Positions 24,857 through 34,074 of a stretch of 64,000 nucleotides of DNA are shown here, piece after piece. A model generated the notes under the pieces. The model had not been told where the DNA came from and ran no database searches. It saw nothing but the letters and a program-made list of their open reading frames with translations. The stretch is taken from contig NZ_AP018365.1 in assembly GCF_016756395.1 (NCBI RefSeq), positions 4,563,001 through 4,627,000 of the forward strand, in the 5' to 3' direction. Made by a program: the position numbers and the translations under genes. Position 1 is the stretch's first letter. Each line of letters starts with the position of its first letter. This DNA comes from Streptomyces sp. SN-593 (lineage in GTDB: Bacteria > Actinomycetota > Actinomycetes > Streptomycetales > Streptomycetaceae).

Positions 24857-27349
24857 ATGTCCGCCCTCCTCCGCGACGAGGCCGAGCTGCGCGCGCGCCT
24901 GCTCGACGTCTCGTCCTACGCCGTCACCCTGGACCTCACCCGCGGCGAGGAGGGCTTCCGCAGCACCGCGGTGATCCGCTTCGCCTGCGCGGAGCCCGGC
25001 GCCGCGTCCTTCGTGGACATCGACCCCGGGGCGCTGCTGCGCGCCGAGCTGAACGGCCACCCGCTGGACCCCGCCACCCTCGACGGCGGCCGCCTCCCGC
25101 TGCCCGGACTGGCCGCCGCCAACGAGCTGCTGGTCGAGGCCGACATGCCGTACTCGCGTACCGCCGAGGGCCTGCACCGCTTCACCGACCCGGCCGACGG
25201 CGAGGTGTACGTCTACACGGCGTGCGCCCCCGACCTCGCCGCGAAGGTCTTCGCCTGCTTCGACCAGCCGGACCTGAAGGCGCCCTTCACCTTCACCGTC
25301 GCCGCCCCCGAGGGCTGGACCGTGGCCGGCAACGGCGCCACGAGCCGCCTGCCCGACGGCCGTTGGCAGGTCGGCGACATCGGCCCGATCTCCAGCTACC
25401 TCACCACGGTGGTCGCCGGACCCCTGCACGTCGTGCGCGCCGAACACGACGGCATCCCGCTCGCCCTGTACGCCCGTCGTTCACTCGCCGCCGAACTCGA
25501 CCGCGAAGCACCGGAGTTGTTCGAGCTGACCAGCGCGTCGCTGGACCGCCTGCACCAACTGTTCGACGTGCGCTACCCGTTCGGCGGGTATGACCAGGCG
25601 TTCCTGCCCGAGCTCAACTGGGCGGCGATGGAGAGCCCGGGCTGCGTCACCTTCGAGGACCGGATGCTCTTCCGCTCCGCGCCGACCGACGCGCAGCGCG
25701 CGCTGCGGGCCGTGGTCGTCTGCCACGAGATGGCCCACATGTGGTTCGGCAACCTGGTCACCCTGGGCTGGTGGGACGACGTGTGGCTGAACGAGTCCTT
25801 CGCCGAGGTGCTCGGCTACCGGATCGCGGCCGAGGCCACCCGCTACACCGGCGCCTGGACGCTCTTCTCCGCCCGCAAGAGCTGGGGATACGACGCCGAC
25901 CAGCGCCCCACCACCCACCCCGTCGCCGCCACCGGGGCCGCGTCCGTCGCCGAGGCGCTGTCCAACTTCGACGGGATCTCCTACGCCAAGGGCGCCTCGG
26001 CCCTGCACCAGCTCATGCACCGGCTGGGCGACAAGGCGTTCTTCGCCGGCCTCAACACCTACTTCGCGCGGCACGCCCGGGGCAACGCGAGCCTGTCCGA
26101 CTTCATCGACGCGCTGGCGTCCGCCGCCGGGCCGCAGGTGCCGGAGTGGGCCGACACGTGGCTGCGCACCACCGGCGTCGACGTCCTCCGCGTCGAGGTC
26201 GAGGAGGCGGCGGACGGCACCGTCGCCTCGGCCGCGCTCGTCAACGACGGCAGCCGTCCGCACCGGGTACGGGTCGGCGTCCACGGATGGGACGGCGCTG
26301 CGCTGGTGCCCGGCCGGCCGCTGGACGCCGACGTCGCGCCCGGGGGCCGTACCGCCCTGCCCGAACTGGCCGGCGCCCCGCGCCCCGCGCTGCTCCTGCC
26401 CAATGACGGCGACCTGACGTGGGCGCGGGTCCGGCTCGACGACCGCTCGGCGGCCACCGTGACCGCCTCGCTGTCCGCCGTCGCCGACGAGTCCGGCCGC
26501 GCCGTCCTGTGGGAGCACCTCCGCGACCTCACCCGCGGCGCCGAACTCCCCGCCGCCGCCTACCTGGACCTGGTCGCCGCGCACCTCCCGGCCGAGAGTT
26601 CGGACAGCATCGTGGCCTCGGTGCTGGACTTCTCCCGCGACCACGTCGCCGCCCGCTACCTCGACCCGGCCGAGCGGCCCGCCGCGCTCGTCCTGCTCGG
26701 CGACGCCGCGCACGGCGTGCTCGGCCGCCCCGGCGCCGGGCGCGGGCTGCGGATCGCCGCCCTGCGCGGTGTGATCGCCACCGCGACGGGTGAGGACCGG
26801 CTGGCCCGGCTCACCGCCTGGCTGGACGGCCGCGACCAGCCGGAGGGCCTCGCCTTCGACGCGAACCTGCGCTGGGCCGCGCTGTCCCGGCTCGCCGCGG
26901 CCGGGGCGGCGGGGGAGGACCGGATCGCGGCCGAACTCGCGCGCGACCCCAGCGACACCGGCGAGCTGGGCGCGGCCCGCGCCCGCGCCGCGCTGCCGGA
27001 CCCCGCCGCGAAGGAACGGGCCTGGCAGCGGCTGTTCACCCCGGGCGCGCTCACCACGCCGCTGCTGACCGCGACCGCCGAGGGCTTCTGGCTCTCCGGC
27101 ACGCCGGAACTCCGACAGGACTACGTGCGGCGGTACTTCGAGCAGGTCCCGGCCGCCGCCGAGGAGCGCGGCGACGCGGTCGCCGAGGCACTCGGCCGCC
27201 GCCTGTTCCCGGCGACCGAGGCCCACCCGGCCACCCTCGCCGCGGCGCGGGAGTGCCTGGCCCGCACCGACCTGACCCCGACCCTGCGCCGCCACCTGGC
27301 CGACGGCCTCGACGACCTCCACCGCACCCTCGCCCACCACCGCCCCTGA
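24857..27349 (+). CDS. pepN: Aminopeptidase N (M1 family)
   Basis: 830 residues. The zinc motif HEMAH (His290, Glu291, His294), with Glu313 in NESFAE, is the complete M1 HExxH-18-E site. The exopeptidase GAMEN motif is seen as AAMESPG, a minor variation shared by many actinobacterial PepN proteins. N- and C-terminal domains (YAVTLDLTRG, VYTACAPDLAAKVFACFDQP; the ERAP1-like helical C-terminus) complete the family layout. It removes N-terminal residues from peptides in the cytoplasm. I chose ATG 24857; the longer frame upstream is Arg-rich and reads through the divergent gap. The ribosome binding site is weak (CGGGA). Confidence 0.95.
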   Translation: MSALLRDEAELRARLLDVSSYAVTLDLTRGEEGFRSTAVIRFACAEPGAASFVDIDPGALLRAELNGHPLDPATLDGGRLPLPGLAAANELLVEADMPYSRTAEGLHRFTDPADGEVYVYTACAPDLAAKVFACFDQPDLKAPFTFTVAAPEGWTVAGNGATSRLPDGRWQVGDIGPISSYLTTVVAGPLHVVRAEHDGIPLALYARRSLAAELDREAPELFELTSASLDRLHQLFDVRYPFGGYDQAFLPELNWAAMESPGCVTFEDRMLFRSAPTDAQRALRAVVVCHEMAHMWFGNLVTLGWWDDVWLNESFAEVLGYRIAAEATRYTGAWTLFSARKSWGYDADQRPTTHPVAATGAASVAEALSNFDGISYAKGASALHQLMHRLGDKAFFAGLNTYFARHARGNASLSDFIDALASAAGPQVPEWADTWLRTTGVDVLRVEVEEAADGTVASAALVNDGSRPHRVRVGVHGWDGAALVPGRPLDADVAPGGRTALPELAGAPRPALLLPNDGDLTWARVRLDDRSAATVTASLSAVADESGRAVLWEHLRDLTRGAELPAAAYLDLVAAHLPAESSDSIVASVLDFSRDHVAARYLDPAERPAALVLLGDAAHGVLGRPGAGRGLRIAALRGVIATATGEDRLARLTAWLDGRDQPEGLAFDANLRWAALSRLAAAGAAGEDRIAAELARDPSDTGELGAARARAALPDPAAKERAWQRLFTPGALTTPLLTATAEGFWLSGTPELRQDYVRRYFEQVPAAAEERGDAVAEALGRRLFPATEAHPATLAAARECLARTDLTPTLRRHLADGLDDLHRTLAHHRP

Positions 27350-27442
27350 CCACCCCCCGACCCCCGACCCCGATGACCGACGAACCGAGGCGAGGGGCTC
27401 GCGTCCAGTGCCGGGGTGCGGGTGTCGGGTGGGGGCGGAAGA

Positions 27443-28405
27443 TCAGGGGGTCAGGACCACCCGGCCGAAGACCTCGCCCGCGTCCATCGCGCGGTGGGCC
27501 GCTGCCGCGTCCTCCAGGGGCAGCACGTCGTGCACGACGGTGCGCAGGTCGCCGCGCGCGGCGTCGGCGAACTGGGCGGAGCGTACGGCCTGCCGTTCGG
27601 GAGCCGGCACGGTGTCGGAGCTGAAGGTGGCGAACGACAGCGACCTGCGGAAGACCTCCATCAGCCGCATGCCGAAGTCCGCCGGCGGCTGCCCGCCGAC
27701 CACGCCGACGGACACGAACCGTCCGTTGGGATTCAAGCGGTCGAAGAACGAGGGGAGTTGGGGGCCTCCCACGACGTCGACCAGCACGTCGTAGCCCGCC
27801 GGCGCGTCCGGACCGCCCTCGCCGGAGCGGTCCAGGACGTGCGTCGCGCCCAACTCCCGCAGGCGGGCGCCGCGTTCCGGTGACGACGTGGTGACGGCGA
27901 CCACCCCGGCGCCCCCTCGCGCCGCGAGCTGGACCGCCGTGATCCCGATGCTCCCCGCCGCGCCGCGGACGAGCACCGCCTCGCCGGGACGCAGGCGGCC
28001 GCGGTCCAGCGCGAAGTGCGCGACCACCCCGGAGCCGCCCAGGGCGACCGCGTCGACGCCGGTCAGGCCGTCGGGCAGCGGAAGGACGTCGTCGACGGCG
28101 GCGACGGTGTGCTCCGCGTACCCGCCGGACAGGCCGGTGAACGCCCAGACCCGCCGCCCCGTCCACGCGGGGTCCACGCCCTCTCCCACCGCGGTGACGC
28201 TCCCCGCGACCTCGCTGCCGAGGAGGTGGCCCGGCCGGAAGCCGTAGCCGGCGAGCGTCCCCCGGCGGATGACGGCGTCCACGCCGCCCACCCCGATCGC
28301 CTCCGTGGCGACCCGCACCTGTCCCGGACCGGGCTCCGGCTCCGGGAGGTCGACGACCTCCAGACCCGCGGGGTCTCCGAACGTCCTGATCGTGACGGCT
28401 TTCAT
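27443..28405 (-). CDS. Zinc-independent MDR/quinone-oxidoreductase-like enzyme
   Basis: 320 residues. KAVTIRTFGDPAGLEVVDLP starts a GroES-like domain. GSEVAGSVTAVGEGVDPAWT and ALGGSGVVAHFALDRGRLRP lead to the Rossmann motif VLVRGAAGSIGITAVQLAAR. It is a paralogue in type of the enzyme at 11580-12482, with the same divergent TetR arrangement, but the sequences differ clearly. The start is the ATG at 28405. The palindrome at 28538-28557 in the divergent gap is the probable operator. It probably reduces an electrophilic or quinone substrate; the specific substrate is unknown. Confidence 0.9.
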   Translation of the reverse strand: MKAVTIRTFGDPAGLEVVDLPEPEPGPGQVRVATEAIGVGGVDAVIRRGTLAGYGFRPGHLLGSEVAGSVTAVGEGVDPAWTGRRVWAFTGLSGGYAEHTVAAVDDVLPLPDGLTGVDAVALGGSGVVAHFALDRGRLRPGEAVLVRGAAGSIGITAVQLAARGGAGVVAVTTSSPERGARLRELGATHVLDRSGEGGPDAPAGYDVLVDVVGGPQLPSFFDRLNPNGRFVSVGVVGGQPPADFGMRLMEVFRRSLSFATFSSDTVPAPERQAVRSAQFADAARGDLRTVVHDVLPLEDAAAAHRAMDAGEVFGRVVLTP

Positions 28406-28537
28406 CGTGTTCCTCGGCTCCTCGTACGGACGGGCAGGTCGCGGCGACGGACGCGTCACCGGGGCGGACGCCTCGCGCGGACGGACGGGCCACGGGGCGG
28501 TCCGGCGGTGCGACGGGCGGCACCACCGTCGGAACGT

Positions 28538-28557
28538 AACGGACGCACCCGTCCGTT
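28538..28557. promoter_or_regulatory. Perfect 20-bp palindromic operator
   Basis: AACGGACG-CACC-CGTCCGTT: 8-base arms without a mismatch, 18 bases upstream of the TetR ATG. TAAAGT (28562-28567) just downstream could be the -10 of a nearly leaderless TetR transcript, so bound repressor would block it. The assignment to the adjacent TetR protein is inferred. Confidence 0.65.
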
Positions 28558-28575
28558 TCGCTAAAGTGAGAACGC

Positions 28576-29205
28576 ATGACCGCACATTTGCCTCACGCCC
28601 CGCGCTCCGACGCCCGGGACAACCGGGCCCGCATCCTGGAGGCCGCGCGCTCGGTGTTCAGCGAGCAGGGACTGAGCGCGCCCATGCGGGAGGTCGCCCG
28701 GCACGCGGCCGTCGGCCCCGCCACGCTGTACCGGCACTTCCCGACCAAGCGGGAGCTGATCGCGGTGACCTTCGCCGACCAGCGGCGGGCCTGCCACGCC
28801 GTCGTGCGCGAGGCCCTGGCCGACCCGGACCCGTGGCAGGGGTTCCAGAGCGTGATCGTGCGGATCTGCGAGCTCCACGCCCGCAGCCGGGGGTTCGCCG
28901 ACGCCTTCATGACGGCGTTCCCCGAGGCCATGGACTTCGCCGCCGACCGGGAGCAGACCCTGCGGGCGGTCGCCGAGCTGACCCGGCGCGCGCAGCGGAC
29001 CGGTCGGCTCCGCGCCGGCTTCGTCGTGGACGACCTGGTGCTGATGCTCATGGCGCACCGGGGCGTCCAGGACGCGCCGGCCGCCACCCGCCTCGCGGCG
29101 TCGCGCCGCTTCGCCGCCTACATGATCGAGGCGTTCCGGGCGACCCCGCCCGCGGAGGCGCCCGTACCGCTGCCGGAGGCGCCGCGCCTGAGCCTCGCGC
29201 CGTGA
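28576..29205 (+). CDS. TetR-family repressor
   Basis: 209 residues. The helix-turn-helix is MREVARHAAVGPATLYRHFP, preceded by RILEAARSVFSEQGL. The C-terminal part (VIVRICELHARSRGFADAFM) is the usual ligand fold with an unknown inducer. The upstream sequence contains a perfect 20-base palindrome and only a weak ribosome binding site. It is divergent from the MDR oxidoreductase at 27443-28405, which it very probably represses. A low-complexity Pro/Arg-rich sequence of about 150 bases separates it from the convergent MFS gene. Confidence 0.9.
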   Translation: MTAHLPHAPRSDARDNRARILEAARSVFSEQGLSAPMREVARHAAVGPATLYRHFPTKRELIAVTFADQRRACHAVVREALADPDPWQGFQSVIVRICELHARSRGFADAFMTAFPEAMDFAADREQTLRAVAELTRRAQRTGRLRAGFVVDDLVLMLMAHRGVQDAPAATRLAASRRFAAYMIEAFRATPPAEAPVPLPEAPRLSLAP

Positions 29206-29356
29206 CCCGGGCCCCGCCGCCCGGGGCCCGCCCTCTCGGCCCGCGTCCCCCCGACCGCGGCCCCCGTCCCCCCGACCGCGTCCAGCCGACCGCGGCCCCC
29301 GGGCCCCGCCCCCGCGTCCGGGGGCCGCCGAACCCGCCCCCCGCACCCCCCGACCG

Positions 29357-30862
29357 TCAGGCGACCTTCTCCCCGACGGCCTCCTCGGCGACGGCCTCCT
29401 CCTCGGCGTGCTCCTCGACGGAGTGGGAGTTCGTGAGGCTCAGCGCACCCACCCCCGCGATCAGCCCGACGACGACGGCGAGCAGACCGTAGGCGACCCG
29501 TTCGCCGTGGAAGAACGACGCGACGAGGTCGCCGCTCCACGTGCCCGCCGGCAGTTGCGTGGTGACCAGCGCGGCGATCAGCGTGCCGATCACCGCGGTG
29601 CCGACGCTCGAACCGACCTCCTGCGCGGTGTCGTTGAGCGCCGCGCCGATCGAGGTGCGGTTGCTCGGCATCGCGTCGACGAGCGCGACCGCGCAGATCG
29701 TCATCACGGTGCGCAGCCCCACCGTCATCAGCACCAGGCAGGCGGCGATCACCGCGTACCCGTGGTCGACGCCCCAGGACAGGCCGGCCAGGGAGCCGGC
29801 CAGGCAGGCCGCGCCGACCAGGCAGGCGACGCGGTGGCCGTACCGGCGCGCGAGACCCTCGGACAGCGGGGTCGCGGCGAGCATCGTCACGATCATCGGC
29901 AGGTTGGCCAGGCCCGCGCGGACCGGGCTCCACCCGTAGGCGTACTGGAAGTGGAGGATGAGCCCGAACATCACCGCGGCCATCGCGATGGCGGTGCCGA
30001 TCTGCGCGAGGGTGGCGCCGCGCACGGTGCCGTTGCGGAAGAGGCCCAGGTCCAGCATGGGTGCCGCGCTGCGCCGCTCGTGCAGGACGAACCCGATCCC
30101 GGCCGCGACGGCGCCGACGATCGAGGCGAGGGTGGTCCCGGAGGCCCAGCCGCGGTCGACGCCGCTGGTCAGCGAGTAGCAGGCGAGCCCGATGGCGGCG
30201 ACGCTCAGCACCGCGCCGGGCAGGTCGAGCGCGTCGCGGGTCAGGCCCTCCGGCCGGTCGGCCGGGACGCCGAGCCGGACGCCGACGCACGCGAAGACGG
30301 CGATCGGCGCGTTGACCACGAGCAGCCACTCCCACCGCACGTGCGCCAGCGCGGTGCCGCCGAGCAGCGGCCCGAGGACGAAGCCGGACATGCCGACCAC
30401 GATCATCACCGTCATGGCCCGCATCCGCAGCGCCTTGTCGTCGAACAGCCGGAAGACCAGGGAGTTCGTGATCGGGGCCATCGCCGCGGCGGCGACGCCG
30501 AGTGCGGCCCGCAGGGCGATCAGCTCGCCCGTGGTGGAGACGGCGACGACGCACAGGCTCAGCGCGCCGAACACGGCGAGCCCGACCAGCAGCACCCGTC
30601 GGCGGCCGAGCCGGTCGGCCATCGAACCGGCGGTGAGCAGCAGGCCGCCGAAGGTCAGCGAGTACGCCCCGGTGACCCACTGCAACGCGGTCGTCCCGCT
30701 GCCGAGGTCGCGGCCGATCGTGGGCAGGGCGATCGACAGCAGCGTGTTGTCGACCATCTCGACGAAGAAGGCGAGGCAGAGGGCGGCCAGCGGAATCCAG
30801 GCCGCGCGCAGGGACGGATAGGTGGCGGACGGTGTGTCGGGTGGGGGCGTGGCGGTGGTCAT
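29357..30862 (-). CDS. MFS multidrug exporter (DHA2/EmrB-QacA type, 14 TM)
   Basis: 501 residues with about 14 membrane helices. Family motifs are visible: LCLAFFVEMVDNTLLSIALP (the D in motif D1), AGSMADRLGRRRVLL (motif A, the 2-3 loop), FLVLGPLLGGTALAHVRWEW-like motif C (GFVLGPLLGG, WEWLLVVNAPIA) and RTSIGAALNDTAQEVGSSVG. It uses the proton gradient to expel drugs or antibiotics. GGAGGACTGCC precedes the ATG. It is divergent from a TetR gene, with three 17-base operators in the gap. The C-terminus is Glu/Ala-rich (EEHAEEEAVAEEAVGE). Confidence 0.93.
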   Translation of the reverse strand: MTTATPPPDTPSATYPSLRAAWIPLAALCLAFFVEMVDNTLLSIALPTIGRDLGSGTTALQWVTGAYSLTFGGLLLTAGSMADRLGRRRVLLVGLAVFGALSLCVVAVSTTGELIALRAALGVAAAAMAPITNSLVFRLFDDKALRMRAMTVMIVVGMSGFVLGPLLGGTALAHVRWEWLLVVNAPIAVFACVGVRLGVPADRPEGLTRDALDLPGAVLSVAAIGLACYSLTSGVDRGWASGTTLASIVGAVAAGIGFVLHERRSAAPMLDLGLFRNGTVRGATLAQIGTAIAMAAVMFGLILHFQYAYGWSPVRAGLANLPMIVTMLAATPLSEGLARRYGHRVACLVGAACLAGSLAGLSWGVDHGYAVIAACLVLMTVGLRTVMTICAVALVDAMPSNRTSIGAALNDTAQEVGSSVGTAVIGTLIAALVTTQLPAGTWSGDLVASFFHGERVAYGLLAVVVGLIAGVGALSLTNSHSVEEHAEEEAVAEEAVGEKVA

Positions 30863-30874
30863 GGCAGTCCTCCA

Positions 30875-30934
30875 ATCGAACGCCATTCGACTATCGAACA
30901 ACGTACGATACGCTAAGATAGAACAACGTTCGAT
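30875..30934. promoter_or_regulatory. Three 17-bp operator sites between MFS and TetR genes
   Basis: Consensus ATCGAAC-nnn-GTTCGAT. Sites: ATCGAACGCCATTCGAC (30875-30891), ATCGAACAACGTACGAT (30893-30909) and ATAGAACAACGTTCGAT (30918-30934). The sites start 18 and 25 bases apart, and the last two share the spacer AAC. They fill the space before both divergent starts, so cooperative repression of exporter and repressor by the TetR protein is expected. Confidence 0.75.
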
Positions 30935-30963
30935 GGGGGGCAAGTCGCTGAAGGATGTGACCC

Positions 30964-31665
30964 ATGGCACGGCTGCAGAACCGCGCGAGTGAGGGGCGCC
31001 GACGGGCTTCGCACTCGATGGAGTCGGTGCTCACCGAGGCGGTGGCCCTGCTCGACGAGGCCGGGGAGCCGGCGCTGACGTTCCGGGCGCTCGCGCAGCG
31101 CCTCGGCGGCGGTGTCGCCAGCATCTACTGGTACGTCGCGAACAAGGAGGAACTGCTCGACCGCGCCACCGACCACGTGATCGGCTCGGTGCTGGCCGAC
31201 GTCGAGGCGCTCCCGGCCCGCGACGACCCGATCGACGCCCTCCGCGCGATGGCGATGACGCTCTTCTACGCGATCGTCGAGCGGCCCTGGCTGGGTTCGT
31301 ACTTCATGCGCAGTTCCACCGTCCAGGGCAACTCCCTGCGCCTGTACGAGAGGCTCGGCGAGCAGACCCTCCGCCTCGACCTGAGCGCGCGCCAGCGGTT
31401 CCACGCGGTGTCCGCGGTCGTCGGGGTCGTCGTCGGCTCCGCCGTGGACCTCGGGCAGGAACCGCCCCAGGAGGTGCTCGACGGCGCCGTGAGCCGCGAG
31501 GAGTTCCTCTCCCGCTACGCCCAGAGGTGGCGGGAGATGGACCCCGCGGACTTCCCGTTCGTGCACGACATCGTCGACGAGTTCGACGGCCACGACGACA
31601 TCGAGCAGTTCTGCGCCGCCCTGGAGCTGACCCTGGCGGGCCTCCGCCTCCAGTCCGGCACCTGA
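30964..31665 (+). CDS. TetR-family repressor of the MFS exporter
   Basis: 233 residues. The helix-turn-helix is LTFRALAQRLGGGVASIYWY, and VANKEELLDRATDHVIGSVL starts the ligand domain. The C-terminal section (ALRAMAMTLFYAIVERPWLG) is similar to TetR_C_1 proteins that bind drug-like molecules. GAAGGA is 9 bases before the ATG. The three operators in the divergent gap and the exporter next door define a drug-responsive pair. A GC-rich inverted repeat follows the gene (31709-31733), where it meets the LamG gene. Confidence 0.92.
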   Translation: MARLQNRASEGRRRASHSMESVLTEAVALLDEAGEPALTFRALAQRLGGGVASIYWYVANKEELLDRATDHVIGSVLADVEALPARDDPIDALRAMAMTLFYAIVERPWLGSYFMRSSTVQGNSLRLYERLGEQTLRLDLSARQRFHAVSAVVGVVVGSAVDLGQEPPQEVLDGAVSREEFLSRYAQRWREMDPADFPFVHDIVDEFDGHDDIEQFCAALELTLAGLRLQSGT

Positions 31666-31788
31666 CCCGCCCACCCGGCCCCGAACGAGCGGGACCGGAG
31701 CTGAGCGGGCCGGGCCGCGCCGGTCCGGCCCCCGCGCCCCGGTGGAGGAGCGCACCACCGGGACGCCGGTGCCGCCGGCGCGGACGTA

Positions 31789-34074
31789 TCAGCCGAGGTT
31801 CGAAAGGATCACGTCGTTGTCGCTCATGGCGCCCGCCCACAGGCTGACCGAGGTCACGCGTCCCGGGAAGAAGGACCCCCAACCGCCGTCGAGGTACGCC
31901 TTGCCGACCGTGAGTTCCCCGGTGCCTGCCCCCGCTCCCGGACCGAAGTCCGCGGTGCCCTCGTGGCTGTAGCCCGTGAAGAGCGACGCCGTGCCCGCCT
32001 GGGCGTCGAACGTGCCGGTCACCTGGACCGGGTCGTTCTCGGTGCCGGGACTCCAGACCGTGGCGTCCTGGGACGTCACCCCGGTGAACGTGCCGTCGTC
32101 GTCCATCCGTCCCAGCAGCCACTGCGTGACCGGCACGGAGACCAGGTCCCCCGTGGCGGGGTCGTAGGCGTCGGTGCGGCCGGCGAGCCGGTACCAGACG
32201 CCCCAGTCGGAGCCGTCCGCCGTGCGCTGGCCGACGACCTGGCCGGTCCACCCGTCGGGCTTGCCCGCGATCGCCGACATGTCGGGCTGCACGAGCACGC
32301 TGACCGTGAAGGACCCGCTGCCGTCGACCACCGGACCGGGTGTGCCGGCCGCGTCGTCCACACCGTCCAGCACGAGCGTGTCATCCCCGAACCGGGCGCC
32401 GCCCTCGGTCGTCAGGGTGCGGCCGTAGCCGGTCGTGGAGTCGGTGAGGGCGGTGCCGCTCGCGCTCGTGGCATCCCAGGCGGCCACGTTCGCGACGGCG
32501 GGCGACCCGGTGTCCGGGTCCTCCAGGCGCGCGTCCTGGAGGGCGTCGTCGGATGACAGGGTGCGCTGCCAGACCTGCACCTCGTCGAGGTAGCCGTGCC
32601 AGTAGGCGCTGGGGGATTGGGCGGCGTCGGCGGTCGTGCCGCGCCCGAACTCCAGGTCGCCCGAGGTGCTCCCGGCCGCCGCCGTCGCCGGGAGACCCGT
32701 CGGCGAGCCCTGCGGCTGCCCGTTGACGTAGAGAGTGAGGGTGTGTGCCACGGAGTCGTACGACCCGGCGAGCTGTGTCCACACGCGCTCCGTGCCTCCC
32801 GGAGCCTCGGCGCGGGCGACGTGGCCGGCGCCGTCGGCGTCGTTCCAGGTGTAGGAGAACTGCCACGCCTGGTCGGCCGCGGCGTACCCGAGGCTGAAGC
32901 CCGAGCCGTCGCCGCCGGTCTGGGAGAGGGCGGTGCGGTCCTCGGTCAGGTCGGTCGGGAAGACCCATGCCGACACGGCGAAGGAGGCGGCGGGGTCGAC
33001 GACGCGTCCGTCCGTCTCGGCGTCGCCTGTGGCACCGTCGAGGGCGAGGGCTTCGTCACCGCTGCCCCGCCTGCCCAGCGCCGTCCGGTCCGCGCCCGTG
33101 CCGGAGAGGGTCGCCGCGTGTCGGCCGCCCGTGCCGGAGGCGGTGTCGGCCGCCGGCGTCGAGTGGTCACCCGGCTGCCCGTCGTCGAAGTGCCAGAGCC
33201 CGATCGACGCGGCGGAGGGCGCGACGTTGAAGTCCACTTCGGTCGCGGGTCCGTAGCGGCCCGTCGCGTCCTGCGCCCGCACGTCGAGGATGGACACGCC
33301 CCGGGCCCGAGGCGCGATGCTCACGGTCGCGGGGGACCCCGGGACCTGCACCATGGGCCCTTCCTCGATCTGGTACTCGTACCCCACCACACCGGTGTCG
33401 CCGTCACCTGGCGCGAAGGTGAAGCTGCCCGGGACGCCCGGCCCGCCGTGGGCCGCGCACGCGTCGGCCGCGCAGGGGGTGTACGGGTCGCCGAGCGTCA
33501 CCTTCGGCGCCAGCGGGGCGGTCGGGTCCACCGTGAAGTAGCACCAGCCGCTGGTGGAGGCGGTGCTCGGTGAGGCGACGTACGCGTCGGCGTTGCCCGT
33601 GTACGACCACGTGGAGGCGGCCATCCGGTAGAGCGTGCCCTCGGACAGCGGATCCGTGACCGAGTTGGTCACGACCTGCCCGTCCGTCACCAGCCCGTCG
33701 GGCTCGGGGGCCAGCACGCCGGCCGCCTCGGTCCAGGTGTCCGGAGCCTGGTGCGCCTGAATGTCGAAGTGCGCGCGCAGATAGCCCGGGTCGGTGCTGC
33801 CGGCCGCGAGGTGCACCACCGCCGTCAGCTGCGGAGTCGGGTCTCCGAGGGCGGTGGGCGCGGAGGCGTCCGTCGAGCAGGCCGGCGAACTCGACGCCAC
33901 GAAGCCCTGCGCGGTGGGCACCGCCGGTTCCGGCACGTCCGGCGCTCCGGCGGCCTGCGCACGGGCCGCCGACATGGGCACCACCGCGAGCAGTACGCCC
34001 GCGGTCAGTGCGGCCGACCACGGTCCGAAGCGCCCGCCGAGCAGTCGGAAGGGCTGCGTCCGTCTACGTTTCAA
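31789..34074 (-). CDS. Large secreted protein with two LamG (concanavalin-like) domains
   Basis: 761 residues from a TTG (34074) with AGAGGTGG upstream. The signal peptide includes FGPWSAALTAGVLLAVVPMS and ends ARAQA. Residues about 60-290 are beta-rich, with Cys pairs (YTPCAADACAAHGGPGVPGS) and fibronectin-like strands. Two LamG jellyroll domains follow: ASIGLWHFDDGQPGDHS through DEVQVWQRTLSSDDALQ, and NVAAWDATSASGTALTDSTT through TSVSLWAGAMSDNDVILSNL. Each opens with a strand-and-Trp motif and ends with the jellyroll Trp-x-R motif. Such proteins bind sugars or cell-surface polymers. No catalytic domain is recognised. The gene is convergent with the TetR gene; the start could be slightly different. 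Confidence 0.8.
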   Translation of the reverse strand: MKRRRTQPFRLLGGRFGPWSAALTAGVLLAVVPMSAARAQAAGAPDVPEPAVPTAQGFVASSSPACSTDASAPTALGDPTPQLTAVVHLAAGSTDPGYLRAHFDIQAHQAPDTWTEAAGVLAPEPDGLVTDGQVVTNSVTDPLSEGTLYRMAASTWSYTGNADAYVASPSTASTSGWCYFTVDPTAPLAPKVTLGDPYTPCAADACAAHGGPGVPGSFTFAPGDGDTGVVGYEYQIEEGPMVQVPGSPATVSIAPRARGVSILDVRAQDATGRYGPATEVDFNVAPSAASIGLWHFDDGQPGDHSTPAADTASGTGGRHAATLSGTGADRTALGRRGSGDEALALDGATGDAETDGRVVDPAASFAVSAWVFPTDLTEDRTALSQTGGDGSGFSLGYAAADQAWQFSYTWNDADGAGHVARAEAPGGTERVWTQLAGSYDSVAHTLTLYVNGQPQGSPTGLPATAAAGSTSGDLEFGRGTTADAAQSPSAYWHGYLDEVQVWQRTLSSDDALQDARLEDPDTGSPAVANVAAWDATSASGTALTDSTTGYGRTLTTEGGARFGDDTLVLDGVDDAAGTPGPVVDGSGSFTVSVLVQPDMSAIAGKPDGWTGQVVGQRTADGSDWGVWYRLAGRTDAYDPATGDLVSVPVTQWLLGRMDDDGTFTGVTSQDATVWSPGTENDPVQVTGTFDAQAGTASLFTGYSHEGTADFGPGAGAGTGELTVGKAYLDGGWGSFFPGRVTSVSLWAGAMSDNDVILSNLG

